Under the pieces are notes generated by a model. It was not told the origin of the DNA, made no database searches, and saw only the letters and a program-made list of their open reading frames with translations. Below, piece by piece: positions 22,637 through 34,203 of a DNA stretch of 64,000 bases. The position numbers and the translations under genes are program-made. The stretch covers positions 29,861,951 through 29,925,950 of the forward strand of contig NC_134880.1 in assembly GCF_041734735.1 (NCBI RefSeq), read 5' to 3'. Each line of letters opens with the position of its first letter. Positions within the stretch are counted from its first letter, which is position 1. Source of the stretch: Babylonia areolata (Eukaryota > Mollusca > Gastropoda > Neogastropoda > Buccinidae).

Positions 22637-22913
22637 CGGACGGCGGTCGATCTGTTCCAAACTCTGACGCAGTGCTATCGTAGGTAGTGTCCCCGTCAGA
22701 AACAAAGCAGCGATGATACATCAAATACACTTCTGCACTGCCTGGGATATCCTTGATGGTGAGGGTGGAGGTGGATACAACAAAACACCGGTGGGACGGA
22801 GTGATGGTGGTGTCACTGACAGTGACATACTTTGAAGTGGGGCTGATGTCGGTCCAAACAGCAACACCCGAGTCAGGATCGGTTGGGGTGGACTGCCAGT
22901 GCCATTTGACGTC
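22637..22913 (-). CDS. Ig4, second-half exon
   Basis: 277-bp minus-strand exon with acceptor CACTGTGCAG and donor TCCG|GTAAGT, phase 0 to phase 1. It opens with DVKWHWQSTP, giving the core Trp of an Ig fold just after the intron, and later has LTIKDIPGSAEVYLMYHRC, the E-to-F strand region with the second core Cys. The first core Cys is on the exon at 25479-25576. Domain type is Ig-like with a long C-to-E loop that has two further cysteines nearby (SHRCF), possibly an extra disulphide. Confidence 0.85.
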
Positions 22914-23869
22914 CTGCACAGTGCACGACCTGATGACAACATGGGCTGATCTCTCTCTCTCTCTCGCTCGTAAACTGATGGTGGCATGCTGACAGGTTAA
23001 AATTCTCCAATTTTCATGATTTATCCAATTATTTTGGATACTATAACTTTCATTTTGTGAGAAGTGGGATCACTTTATATTAACGACGAAAAAAGTGTAA
23101 TTTAGAGACATACAAAGCCAAAATATGGTGTTTTTTGAGTGGCAAAAGTGAAGCTGATTGCCGATTCGTGTGACTAAGGTGTGCGATATGCCAATAAAGA
23201 TCACATGTGTGTCGACTAGTGATCATATATTTGTCTTCATGTATTCTGGTTTGCTTACTGTCATCGGTTGTAACCATGCACTTCCTATTGTTGTTTTATT
23301 ATGTCTGCTGTGTACAAGATATTCCGCAATTTGCAACTGCATCACAGTGGGGGTATAAAAAAAAAGAAAACCGCCACATCCTTCCCTCAATCAATCAAGT
23401 AATGGTGATAAAACGAAAGCTGAAAGACAGGCAGAAACGGTGAATGACACTAACACTAACACACTCCTGTCAAAATTAACGACGTCGATCCAGCAGCAAC
23501 TCCTGGCTCACACTGACCTGATACAGAATGACATGAGTGGTATTACAAGAAGAACTGGGCGAAATAACGGAACATGTAAGGGGGCTGACAGTTGATGCGA
23601 CAAGCTGGAACGAGAACAGTGACATTTTTCTAATGGTGTAGCTGCAATAATTGAAAAAGTGACAGAGGGGGGATCGACTTGGGAATTTAGATTTAAATCT
23701 GCATGATGCATTCCAGGATTTTTGTTAACAGCGTGGAAAACAAAAGGCAGCTACGATGGACACCAGCTGACGTATGGAACCACTCTCCGATTGTACACTG
23801 TGTGAGTACTGCACTGGTTCCTTTGAAGTATAGTTATTGGTTAGTGCTGACGAGCTTTCACCCAATGTG

Positions 23870-24960
23870 ATTTTCCTTTTCATTGTAGCCCATAGTGCTT
23901 CCTGTCAGACTCGGTCAAACGCCTTCTTGAGGACTATGAATACGTGGTAGAACCTTCTAGTGCTGAAGTTGTTTTTGCAAAGGGTATGCAGGTTAAATAT
24001 GTGTTCGATGGTTAAACTGCCTGTCTGTCATGTTTCGAAAGTTCTGAAGCAAAGTTGCCCGATGCCTGCAACCTTGTCTTTTTATTGTGTGAGACAGTTG
24101 CCATCTTTGTCTAGTACAGTGCTGACTTTACTTTGTTTCGCTTTAGTCCAGTCTTTTAAAATCTTTAAGGCTTTCTTTGTCTCGTTGCTGTCAAGGGTTT
24201 TCTCAACGTCTTCACTCAGTTGTTCACTCCAGTTTCCCTTTGCATTCTTCATTTCATAGTTGATCCTCTTATTTATAGCACTGTATTTTTCTTTCCTTTC
24301 TCGGTTTTCTTTTCTGGTTTTAGGCTCCATCTAGTGCCGGTTATCTTCAATATAGTAAGTGTGATCCATGGCTTGAATTTCCATTGGCTTCTCTGTTGGA
24401 ACTCTTTTACTGCTTCAGTCATGACTGCGTTGAAATTGTGAGGGTTTCAAAATCTTCTTAAGCAGTGGTGGGACGAATTTTCCTCCTATGATTGCTCGGA
24501 ATGATTCAGTGATAATAAGTTTATTCAGTTTGTCATGGTTCAATTTGAGTTGGCTAATTTTCCCTCTCTTACTGTTCATCATCCGCACTTTAAAGTTAAT
24601 CATGACAAGATTGTGGTCTCTGCCAAGGTCAGCTCATTGGTCCAATATTGTTTTTGCCCTATTTATACCATAGCTTTTCTGGTTCTTCACATAAAGGCTA
24701 TTTGGCTGTGATGTTGACCGTTTGGAGGTGTAATGCTCATTGCCGGGATGCTTTAAGTCCACCAAGAGTGTCAGCAAAAATGAAGTCATTATCACCGGTA
24801 TTCTCATTACATTCGGGTCACAGAAATTCCTTCATTCTTGAGCATCTCTACCAACACTGGTATTCGAGTCACCATAAACAATGCCTTTTGTCAACCTTGT
24901 TGAGTTTACTCCTCACATGCGTCAGGTAGTTCTGTTACATGGTTACCGGTAGCTGAGGAG
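23870..24960 (-). mobile_element. RTE-like LINE fragment with internal deletion
   Basis: Minus-strand frames show the endonuclease-to-RT linker (MEPKTRKENRERKEKY, LSEDVEKTLDSNETKKAL, VLDKDGNCLT), then jump to LTIEHIFNLHTL and a KKAFDRV box of the reverse transcriptase. The part between, with the RT N-terminal motifs, is deleted. It lies in the intron that splits Ig4, antisense to neither strand of that gene but in the same orientation. Several stops; not active. Confidence 0.65.
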
Positions 24961-25375
24961 AACCGCTGACCTCACTTTATATGGCATTTGGTGTACTACG
25001 TGTGTACGCGCAGCGTCTCCAAAAGTGCCAACTGACGAAAAGTAGCAGGCTACTCTTTCTTACCTTCCCGTCAATGTCTCCCAGATGCCTGACATTTGCT
25101 TAAAACCACAGCACTGATCAGGACTGTCTCGGTTGTCGAGCACAATGTGAGTCACTGAAGGTCGTGCGTTTGTTAATTTCGAACGAAGCTTTGGCTTCAA
25201 CATACTATACAGTCTGATTCTGCATTAACACTGAATAAACAGATTATCAAATTCAAAGAATATCCATATAAATTTGATTGCGTGCACAAAAGTAATGTAT
25301 TTACACTTAGAAATCATAGGTAGCTCTGCATGGCTGCAGCACTGGCAAAGTTTGCGATCCGATGCCAAACTAATA

Positions 25376-25410
<35 letters not shown>

Positions 25411-25478
25411 GACAGACAGGGATAGACAGAGGGGGGTTGTGGGGGGGCCGTTGGGAGAAGGGGAAGAAAGCAGTTTAC

Positions 25479-25576
25479 CTGGTTTTCATTGTCAAAACGA
25501 ATGAGCGTGCTGCATGTTAACTGCACTCCACCATTTGGCACAATTGTTCTCTTCGGTGTCGTGTGGAAATAATATA
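25479..25576 (-). CDS. Ig4, first-half exon
   Basis: 98-bp minus-strand exon, acceptor TCTTTCTGATAG, donor AACCAG|GTAAAC, phase 1 to phase 0. Translation contains TPKRTIVPNGGVQLTC, the B strand with the first core Cys of an Ig domain, then STLIRFDNENQ. It joins the exon at 22637-22913 in phase. The layout equals the Ig2 pair (36612-36727 plus 35512-35773). Just upstream on the plus strand side lies a long AAAT-type low-complexity tract. Confidence 0.8.
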
Positions 25577-25589
25577 CTATCAGAAAGAC

Positions 25590-25790
25590 AGAAAAGAATA
25601 GTCAATAAATAAATGAAGAAATAAATAAATTAATAAATGAAGAAATAATATATAAATGAATAAATAAACAAAAACGTGAACGAATAAACAAATAAAAGGA
25701 AAAAAACAAATAGATAGATAAATAAACAAACAAATAATATAATGAATAAATAAATGAATGAATAAATAAAATAAACGAGTAAACAATCCA
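25590..25790. repeat. AAAT/GAAT low-complexity tract
   Basis: About 200 bp of degenerate AATAAATAAATGAAG-type sequence immediately beside the Ig4 first-half exon, in the intron on its 5' side. Confidence 0.85.
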
Positions 25791-25986
25791 GTAGCACTGT
25801 CTAATCCGCTGCTCACGGCCTAGTTAGTGTGTATTCCATTGCAATGTATGTTGAAAAAGCTGCTGGATTTTTCAAACATTGTGAAGAAGTCAATGAAGTC
25901 ACAACAGTTTGGCATATTTTGTAAAGCAACACACATGAGTTCAAGAGAAAAAAACGGATAAAAGTGAAAATGTTTATTTTCTTTCG

Positions 25987-26024
<38 letters not shown>

Positions 26025-26212
26025 AAGCAACGTCTGTGGTGCGTATATCTTTTAGACTCATTTTATTCACAATATTGGAAACAATAACATAGCAAGGAAA
26101 ACAGTCTCTTGTTCATGAAAAACGTTATAATGCAACAATTCCAGAATCGAAGTGCACTGAATTTCTCACAATAAATGTTGTTTTGACCCTACTGCTATAG
26201 CACACCAAAGTG

Positions 26213-26460
26213 GAACAGTGGCCAACTGGCAATGCGACCAACTCAGTAAGCGAGTGTCCATGGGCTCTGGTCTGAAATACAGACCGGGATTGTTACTCCC
26301 CCTACCTTTTGGCCTTGAATGGCGGCCTGGGTCCTAGTATTTCGGATGAGACCATAAACCGAAATTCAGTGTGCAACATGCATTTATCGCGCGCAAACGA
26401 ATCCACGGCAACACAAGTTTCGTCCATGGCAAAGTTCTACAGAAAGATCCACACTGATCG
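26213..26460 (+). mobile_element. Diverged tRNA-derived SINE
   Basis: A worn tRNA-like head (GTGGCCAACTGGCAATGCG ... CTCTGGTCTGAAATACAGACC) is followed by a core containing TTCGGATGAGACCATAAACCG and CCACGGCAAC, and it ends with CTACAGAAAGATCCAC. The core is of the type found widely in molluscan V-like SINEs (recognised from memory, not searched). Old copy within the intron between Ig3 and Ig4. Confidence 0.6.
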
Positions 26461-26633
26461 TTAAATGATAACACTTGCTGACAGAAAAACGGTTGGTGCT
26501 GCATGGGACAAATCAGACCGAATTCCGCACAGAGAATTTTTTGTGACAACTGTAAACAACAAAACACTCCCACCCCCTCCCACACACACACCGATATACA
26601 CATCGATAGGACTCCTTTACACATCTTCCTCAC

Positions 26634-26733
26634 TTTCCACATCAAACGTCTTTTCCTCGTAGTATGTTCTTGTTTCAGTGGCCAGCTCAGTGACGGCTGT
26701 GCAGACGTACGTTCCTGCATCGGCACACGTCAC
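26634..26733 (-). CDS. Ig3, second-half exon
   Basis: 100-bp minus-strand exon, acceptor TCATCGTCACAG, donor GAAA|GTGAGG, phase 0 to phase 1. Starts VTCADAGTYVCTAV, the D-x-G-x-Y-x-C signature of the Ig F strand, and ends TFDVE. Exactly the same length and phase as the exon at 37196-37295 (IRCEDKGTYRCSTV). Joined to the exon at 34204-34478 it gives INYTLLE|VTCADAGTYVC, a normal E-to-F strand passage, which confirms the junction across 7.5 kb of intron filled by transposons. Confidence 0.9.
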
Positions 26734-27045
26734 CTGTGACGATGACACACAGTGATCATTTGTCAGTATTTCGCCTTTGGCGAGGTAAGACCAGACACGT
26801 TAAGACCCCATTTCAGGAAACCCCGTTGGAGTACATGAAAATGTAGCATATACCATCTAACATATTCTAAACACGAAACGCATATGGCATTGTCCTCACA
26901 ATCAATTACAATGGCAATAGCTTCCGGTCCGTAAATACTTTTGAATACAATTGGAGGAAAACAACTATGCAGCTACGCAACATGTGGGATACAAAACACG
27001 GTAGGACAGTTTATTTCTTTCATTTTATTTCATTTTTTCTTTTTG

Positions 27046-27290
27046 GTTGATTGATTGATATGGATACTTATGTAGCGTCTATCCTCGGTCACAGACCAGG
27101 CTATAAGTATTTTACAAGTTGGAGTCATTTGCACGACAGGCTGCCTTCCTGGGAGGAGCTGACTGGAAGCTGCCTTTAGGTGCTCGTTATTCGTTTCCTT
27201 TGTCAATCAGTCAGGCTTCAGTTAATCAAACACACACACACACACACACACACATACACACACATGCACGCACGCACGCGCGCGCGCGCT
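27046..27290 (+). repeat. Interspersed repeat ending in (CA)n-(CG)n
   Basis: Contains GATATGGATACTTATGTAGC, CACAGACCAGGCTATAAG, GTCATTTGCACGACAGGCTG and GCGCTC-like ends, followed by a CA run and CGCG. A second copy lies at 48790-49035 in the same orientation with the same CA end. Short, non-coding, copy-number family; it carries its own microsatellite. Confidence 0.7.
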
Positions 27291-27737
27291 ATTTGGTAAA
27301 ATTCAGAGTTTATCTGGGGCTGAAGGGAAGAAAGACATATGCCTTCTCAAGTATCACAACTTATCATGTTAGAACGTCCTTTTTTGTTTTTCTTAAAGCG
27401 TTGATTTACTTTGTATATTATCAATGCAACCACCGTTTTATGTGTTTAGTATCGCGCTTATTCTCCTCTCATCATTTCGTTATGGATTTCAGCTGTCGCC
27501 AAATCAAACCACAAACTACGTAGCTCCCCCTGTCTTCTTCATCAAACCTGTCTCCTCCAACACAAATTTCAATACATTGCTCCCACGATGTCGGATAAAA
27601 AGTCCATAATGAACAGGTTGAAAAAATTGTCTGCTAGACTTCTGGTGTAGGTGATGACACGCGAAACTATATTAATTCACATGCATGTGTGTTTTATAAT
27701 CTAAAAAAGAAAAAAAAAGCGCCAGTATAAATCTTGA

Positions 27738-30107
27738 TTCTCCCGTCGTGTCCGACGTATGGGTAGGCAGGCAGGTCATCTGCTCATGTGGCTCCTCATG
27801 TGGGAATGAAGACCGGTTCTTGGGGCACAAGTTTGTCCACAGACGCTGCATGGAATCGAGTCCTGCAAGGATGGGCCCTATTTTCTCCGTTTCCTCTTTT
27901 CCTGAATGGCGGCTGCTCTGTTGCGCTCGAATGTCTGTGTGCCCTGTGTACACTGTTGCTTCCATTGTGTTCTTACAAAGACTACATCTTCCCAGGAAGC
28001 AGTGTCGATGTTGCAGCTTCTGAGGTTGGCCTTCAAGGTGTCTTTGTATATCCTGAGAGGCCTTTCTTGGTCACGTTGTCATTCTTTCAGCTGTTCATTG
28101 AGCAGCACCTTTGGAATTCTGCTGTCCTCCATACGGACAACGTGTCCTGTCAATCGGAGCTGGCTTTTGAGTATATACTCAATGCTGGGAAGGCCACATT
28201 TCTTCAGGACCTCTAAGTTGGACACTCTGTCTTGCCATTTGATGCTGCCAATTTTGCGTTGGTGGAACAGTTCGAGTTCTTGGATGTGTCGGTGGTACAT
28301 GGTCCAAGTATTACAACAGTAGAGGAGAGCACTCAGAACCACAGCTCTGTACACGGCGATCTTTGTGCGCAGTTTGATGCCATGGTCTTGCCACAGTCAC
28401 TTTGAGAGTCTGCAAAAGGCAGAGCTGGCCTTTAAGATGCGCAACATTACTTCTGCATCCAGGGATCCGTTGCTGTTTACAGTGTTGCCCAAATAGTAGA
28501 ACTTTCCACAGTTTTGATCTCTGTGTTTTTGTTGATGATAGGTGGTGGCTGAGCACTGGTACTTCTGGACGGTGAAGGCTGGAACATGGCCTTGGTCTTA
28601 ACAAGACTGATTTTAAGTCCAATGTGTCGACAAGTGCTCGCAAAGCGATCTGTGATGCACTGGATGTCTTCATGGGAGTGTGCGGCCAGTGCACAGTTAT
28701 CAGGAAAGAGGAACTCTCTCACGAAGGGCCTCAAATACTTTAGTCTTGGCCTGAAGTCGTCAAAGGTTAAAGAGTTTGCCATCTGAACAAAACTGGGTGT
28801 ATACCCCTTGTCACAGTCCTGGAATGCATCAATCGGCACTGCAGCAAACATAATGGAAAAGAGGGTTGGGGCTAAAACGCATCCCTGCTTCACTCCGTTT
28901 TTCACTGGAAATAGGTCAGAAGTCTCTCTGTTTTCTTGCACCCTTGCCTGCATGCCATTGTGGAACGAAACGAGCGTTTCTGGGCAACCAAACACGTGAA
29001 AGATCTTCCACCAGAAAATCCGATTAATGGTGTCAAAGGCCTTGGTGAGATCAAGAAACACCATGTGGAGCTCCTGATTATACTCACGACACTTCTCCTG
29101 TAGTTGGCAAACAGCAAACACCATGTCGGTTGTGCCCCTGCCTGCGCAGAACCCGCACTGTGATTCATGGACGATAGAGTCTGCTATGTGGGAGATGAGT
29201 CTGTTCAAGATTGTCCTGGCAAAAATATTTCCTGTGATGCACAAGTCCCACAATAATTGTTACAGGACGCTTTATCACCCTTTCTCTTGCATGTACAACG
29301 GAGGCATCTTTGAAGTCTTTGGGTAACTCTCCCTTTTCCTATATGGACTGGAAGAGGGTGGTCAGATTTTCCAGGAGTGCCTAGCCTCCATTCTTGTAGG
29401 TATCAGCTGGAATTCCATCAGCTCCTGGTGCCTTCTTGGACGTGATTTGCTTCAGAGCCTTTGCAGTCTCTGCACTGGAGAGTAGTTCTGCCAGAGAGTC
29501 CTTTACTGGCAGTTGGGAGAGTGATGCGATTGCTTCTTCAGATACTGATGAGTCTCTATTCAAGAGATACTTAAGTGCTCAGCCCAGCGAGCAAGGATGA
29601 CAGTCTTATCTGTCAAATGTGTGGCCTGGTCAGAAGCACAAATGCATGTTGACCCTGTTTCATCTCCCCCTCCCTATGTATAGAGGGCAGTGCTATCCCT
29701 GAATAGGGCTGTGCTGTCGATGTAGGAGGATACGAACATCGCATCTGCCCTTGTGTTCGATGAAGGAACACCACCCTACAGTCGCCTACGTGCAGAGTTG
29801 TGGCTCGGGACCTCCAGCAACATCTTTGCCTGTCACAGTCACTACTTCTCCATCGCCGCAGGACTTGGAAGTAGCTGGTAAAGGTTGCCTTTGGGTTTAT
29901 TGGCGCACCTGCTTGCCTGACCAGCACACGGGACTTTTTAAGGTGAAGTCTCTTCCCACCCTCTTGTCACGTGTAGGACGGCCCCAGGAGGTGCAGTTTT
30001 AGCTTTTTAGAGGCTGAAAGCGAGAGATGACAAGCACATAGACACTTCATCAACACACTAGGCGCTTCACACTGCCAGAAATACACGCAAGTATAATAGC
30101 CTCTAAC
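27738..30107 (-). mobile_element. APE-type LINE copy D, internally deleted
   Basis: Minus-strand element of the same family as the LINE at 56871-61735. From its 5' side: a GC-rich leader (about 29650-30000), then directly the RT region (SKKAPGADGIPADTYKNGG, ESQCGFCAGRGTTDMVF, DLTKAFDTINR, GVKQGCVLAPTLFS, a FPDNCAL box where FADDCAL is expected), and a C-terminal C2H2-like finger (CSVCGQTC with SHMRSH) near 27790. The endonuclease has been lost through an internal deletion near 29640, and the RT core has Asp-to-Pro change plus stops and shifts. Dead copy, in the intron that splits Ig3. Confidence 0.8.
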
Positions 30108-30326
30108 TAAGGGTTCGGCCAGATGACAAGCTGCGCTGTAGCCGCGCTGTGAGTTAGCAGTAAGCGAGCTGTTGAGCAGTGAGCGGTGGGTGGCCACACC
30201 AAAAGCGGCGATAGCTAGCAGCGTGGCCACATGAATAGCTGCCGTAGCTAGTTGTATGCTAGCCTGCCGCTAGCTGTGCACGGTTTGTTGTAATATCTGT
30301 TTACAGCTGTACGAGACAGAATCAAA

Positions 30327-32781
30327 ATGGCAGAGAGGAGGTATCTCCTACTTTCAGAGTTCTCTGAACCATCGCCATATATACGGCGAGGAATTCTTTT
30401 TGATGACCGAGATTATTGGGTCCATCCCATTAACACACAACGGAGTTTGTATGGAGAATATCACCATTTGGTTCCCGACCTCAAGGAAGATGCTGAAAGG
30501 TTTCTTTCCTACTTCAGAATGCTACCAACCACTTTTGCAACACTGCTGGACCTGGTTCAACCTCACCTTAGCAAACAAGACATTGGCTTCAGGCGGCCAA
30601 TATCAGCAGAGGAACGTTTCCTGTTGACACTGCGGTAAGTATTGTGCAACTTACATTTATTTTCTGTCTTTTCAACTCTATTTATTTTATAGATCATACA
30701 AAGTCAGTGTCATTTAGTGTGATCGTTCTCCTCCACTTCGTTCTTTTTCTTCTCTTGCACTATTGCACTATCATAGCAACACAAAATATGTCCACATTTA
30801 CATACTCCACATGTATTAAGAATGTACAAAGTGTACCACACACACATAACACACATACACATGCATGCAAACACAGGTGCACACACGCACAGACTCACAC
30901 ACAGACACACACACACACACACAGAGTATGAAACAAAGAAAAAACATTGAAAATCTTTTTTTTATTTGCTGTTCTAATTAGAAACGAGAGTTATATTTGT
31001 AATTGTTTCAAATTGTAATTAACACATCAATCCAATGTCAATTAATGAGATGGACAATAGGCAGTAGGAAAGCGAGAGTTAATGCAACAGTTGGTAAGTA
31101 ACTTGGGCCTCTTGCTGAGTATTCTCTTGGGAAGATGCATTGTAAGTGCCCATGAACTGATCTTGTATAAATGGCATACACTGGGGACTGGTGGAAGGTC
31201 ATGGAGCATTTTGCTGAAGTTGCTTCAGAACAGCATCGTTCACTATCTTTTTGATGTCACCTTTGACTTGCATTACAAGATAAGGATCTTTCTGTTTCCG
31301 CAAGTCGCATGCCAGGGAACTGCAGAATGCTCCCCACTCATCCGCTGGTTCCTTGCACTCTTCTGCAGCCACAACCTTTTTCAAGTTGGCGATTTTCTCT
31401 CTTTCTAGGGATAGAAATTGCTCTTCCAATCGAGCTTTCTTCGTCATTCAACTTTGCTTTGGCTGCGTTGGTTTGGGTACTTCAGATGGAGGGAATGGTG
31501 ACTCAACGCTCGTGTCGCCATCGCTGTCCACAGGTGTTGTCAACACGGAGTCCTCTTGTAGGCTTTCGTGTCGAGGTGTGGAAAGAACCCTGCATTTCTC
31601 TGCCCAAAAACTGATCCTTCATGAATAACATTGGTGCGTAAAACGGCCAACGAACCACATTTGCACCCTTCTCAAATGCTGGTTGGCCACTCTTGGTTTT
31701 AGGGAGCTTGTTGGTAACCTCTCTCATCTTGTCCTTCAGGGTCTTCAGTTTCTTTTTGCACAGGTCCACTGAAACATACAACCACAAAACAATATGTAGA
31801 TTACAGAAACACAGCTATTGTGATTGAAATGGTACCAATAGGGAAACATGTTATGTGCACAAAATCATCTTATTTTTCTTTTACAGGTATCTCAACTGGA
31901 ATGTCATTTCGGGCATTGTCACATTCCTTTCGACTGGGAAGGAGCACGGTGGCACAAATTATGGAGGAAACTGTCGACGCCCTCTGGACGACGCTGAGTC
32001 CAGTATACGTCAAGGAACCTACAAGAGAATCGTATCCTGAGGTGGCTGATATGTATTACAACGTCTGCAATTTTCCTAATGTCATCAGTGCTATTGATGG
32101 CAAACATGTGCGCATACAAGCTCCGGCAAAGTCAGGCTCAAATTACTACAATTACAAGAACTATTTCTCTATTGTTCTCCAAGGCATTGCAGACCCTAAG
32201 TTAAGATTTCTTTGTGTTGAAGTTGGAGCTTACGGAAAAGAAAGCGATGGTGGTATCTTTGGAAGATCGGAGATTTAAAAAAAACTCTTGATGGGAATAC
32301 CGTAAACCTGCCAGAAGAAGCACCTTTACCAAACTCAGACGTCAGCCTCCCCTTTTTCTTGGTGGGCGATTCCGCCTATCCTCTCAGACCATATATCATA
32401 ACACAGATCAACACAAACTTAACACATGACAGGAAAATCTTCAATTATCGTCACTCTAGAGCAAGACGTTGTATTGAATGTGCTTTTGGGGTTCTGGCAG
32501 CAAAATGGCGAGTGCTGAAAACAACAATCTGTGTCAAAGTGACCACCGCTGAAAAAATTGTGTTAGCTGCTGTCGCCTTGCACAATGCTGTCATCAATCA
32601 TGAGGGTGCTAGCAGGGAAAAAGACATTCCCATTTGGGATGACTCTCAAGTTTGTGCTCGGGAAAGGCAAGTGGTAGTCCACCCAGGACGTCCAGGAGAA
32701 CACGCAACATGGGTGAGAGAACAGCTTGTCCAGTACTTTGTCGGTGCTGGTGCTGTGACCTGGCAAGAGAACTACATTTAA
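30327..32781 (+). pseudogene. PIF/Harbinger DDE transposase, two exons, broken
   Basis: Exon 1 (30327-30634) encodes MAERRYLLLSEFSEPSPY and the N-terminal part up to RFLLTLR, with donor CG|GTAAGT. Exon 2 begins at 31887 after TTCTTTTACAG. The catalytic triad is present: Asp in SAIDGKHVRIQAP, Asp in LVGDSAYPL, Glu in RRCIECAFGVLAAKWRVL. The frame is shifted by one base just after the exon 2 start (in TATCTCAACTGG) and again near 32270 at an A run that also makes a stop. The intron contains CA repeats. HARBI1-type transposases need the MADF/Myb partner for nuclear import and DNA binding; that gene lies antisense. Confidence 0.9.
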
Positions 32782-33706
32782 TGCATCTGCAAGTGGTGCA
32801 GAACACTGTTGAGAAAAGACACATTTTTTTTTAGTTACACAGACAGTGATTGAGAAACCATGACGGTTTTGTGTGTGTTTGAGTGCGGGCAGAATTATTA
32901 AAAAAAAAAAAAAGCCCACATAAAGTATATCTCTTTAATAAGAGAGAGAGAGAGAGAGGGGGGGGGAGGGGAGAAAAAGAGGGGGTAATAGGGGGTTGGG
33001 GTGGAGTTGGTGGAATGGGAGAAATAGAAAGAAAAAAACAACTAGAAGGCGTTCAGAGACCGCAAACCCCGCCGAAAGTGAAACCGTACTTAAAGGGTTA
33101 ATATATGTCCGATTGCCACTAAACTCTTATCAGTGTCAGGGAAGGCCATGACCAATAAGTGTGCCAAAAATCATCTAGAAAGCTCTGGTAGTTACTGAGA
33201 TACTGAAGCGGTTCATTTCTTTTTCGGGCCTAGAAGGGGTTAATATTTGTCCGATTGAAGGCAAAATGTAATCGATTGGTGCCCTTGGTTATATCAAAGC
33301 GTACCCCAAATTTCATCTCGATAACCCTATTAGTTTTTGAGTAATCTTGCTAAAACACAGACAGACAGACACACACACTGACACACACACACACAGAGTG
33401 ATCACTTAACCCCTGCCTTTCGGCGGGGTAAAAACTAAAATTGACAAGAGGAAAATCATACAAACACATTATCATTTTCCCGCACACACATGCAATATAC
33501 CCACATACACCAAACCATTTTGGTCATGCATGTCAGAAATTAACTGTTTGTGACTCACCTGTCAGTCCAGTTTTCTCTGCAATTTCTGCAAACAACTTTT
33601 GGCGCACATCTCTGTTCATGAAATCTTTGTGCTGCTTCTGCCAAAGAGGAGGCCTGTCTTGAACCAAAGTGATGAATTCCAAGGTTTGGTCTGCATATGA
33701 GGACAT
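31199..33706 (-). pseudogene. MADF-domain partner gene of the Harbinger element, broken
   Basis: Exon 1 (33559-33706) starts MSSYADQTLEFITLVQDR and continues RPPLWQKQHKDFMNRD; donor CAG|GTGAGT, phase 1. Exon 2 starts at 31768 after TGTATGTTTCAG with DLCKKKLKTLKDKMREV and then WPFYAPMLFMKDQFL, completing a MADF domain. A Ser/Pro-rich acidic linker (SVLTTPVDSDGDTSVESP) and a C-terminal coiled-coil-like helix (ARLEEQFLSLEREKIANL) follow. A shift near 31590 and an in-frame stop just before 31447 split the reading frame. Exon 2 overlaps the transposase intron antisense. Confidence 0.85.
33067..33428. mobile_element. MITE-like repeat nested in the Harbinger element
   Basis: Bounded by the inverted repeat CCCCGCCGAAAG (33067-33078) and CTTTCGGCGGGG (33417-33428). 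The 362-bp inside has two direct GGGTTAATAT.TGTCCGATTG blocks and an ACAG/CACA microsatellite near the right end. No coding capacity. It lies between the MADF exon 1 and the transposase 3' end, so it entered after or travelled with the host transposon. Confidence 0.7.
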
Positions 33707-34012
33707 TTTCAAAAGAAGCTTCTTCTGCAAGCACTGACGTTGCGAAAGAAAAACACAAGGGACGTTAAAAAAAAAAAAAAAACAAAAAAAAAAAAACATT
33801 GCATCACATCTATTTTTGGCCGGCAACCACCGCTCGAGCTTTGAGCGGTGATAATTGTTTGGAACATTACCACCGCTCGACGCTAGCAGTGGGCTCGCGG
33901 TAACCGCGCGGTGGTAGCGAATCGTGTGGCCACTCCAACAATAACCCCTATTACTATTTCCGCAGCGCGGCTACAGCGCAGCTCAACCGCTTTTCATGTG
34001 GCCGCACCCTAA

Positions 34013-34160
34013 CGCCCCAGTTGCATTTTACCCTCGAGCCATTCTGGGCTAGTCTCGAATGACCCTCGGTGTCTATGAGGCCAGTCCAGATCGACCTACA
34101 CCTTACCTCACCTCTTCTGCAGTTGGAAATTACGCCCATATAAAGCTATTAAAAATGGAA
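34013..34160 (-). mobile_element. Probable 5' end of LINE copy D beyond the Harbinger insertion
   Basis: GC-rich sequence abutting the right TIR. Reading on the minus strand it runs into the leader sequence at 30000-30107 if the Harbinger element and one TAA are removed. No coding motif. Assignment to LINE copy D is inference from position and composition. Confidence 0.35.
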
Positions 34161-34203
34161 CGGGAGGGCAAGAGTAGGCTGCTAAACGAAAAAAAAGAAC
34201 CAC

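Larger units (their letters stand above)
30111..34009 (+). mobile_element. Complete PIF/Harbinger DNA transposon
   Basis: Terminal inverted repeats start GGGTTCGGCCAGATGA on the left and, on the right in reverse complement, GGGTGCGGCCACATGA; both continue to the shared TGCGCTGTAGCCGCGCTG. The element is flanked by the 3-bp duplication TAA (30108-30110 and 34010-34012), as expected for this superfamily (TWA). It carries a DDE transposase on the plus strand and a MADF-domain gene on the minus strand, the usual two-gene layout. GC-rich subterminal repeats (CACCGCTCGA, CGGTGG) lie inside both ends. Both genes have frame breaks. Confidence 0.95.
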
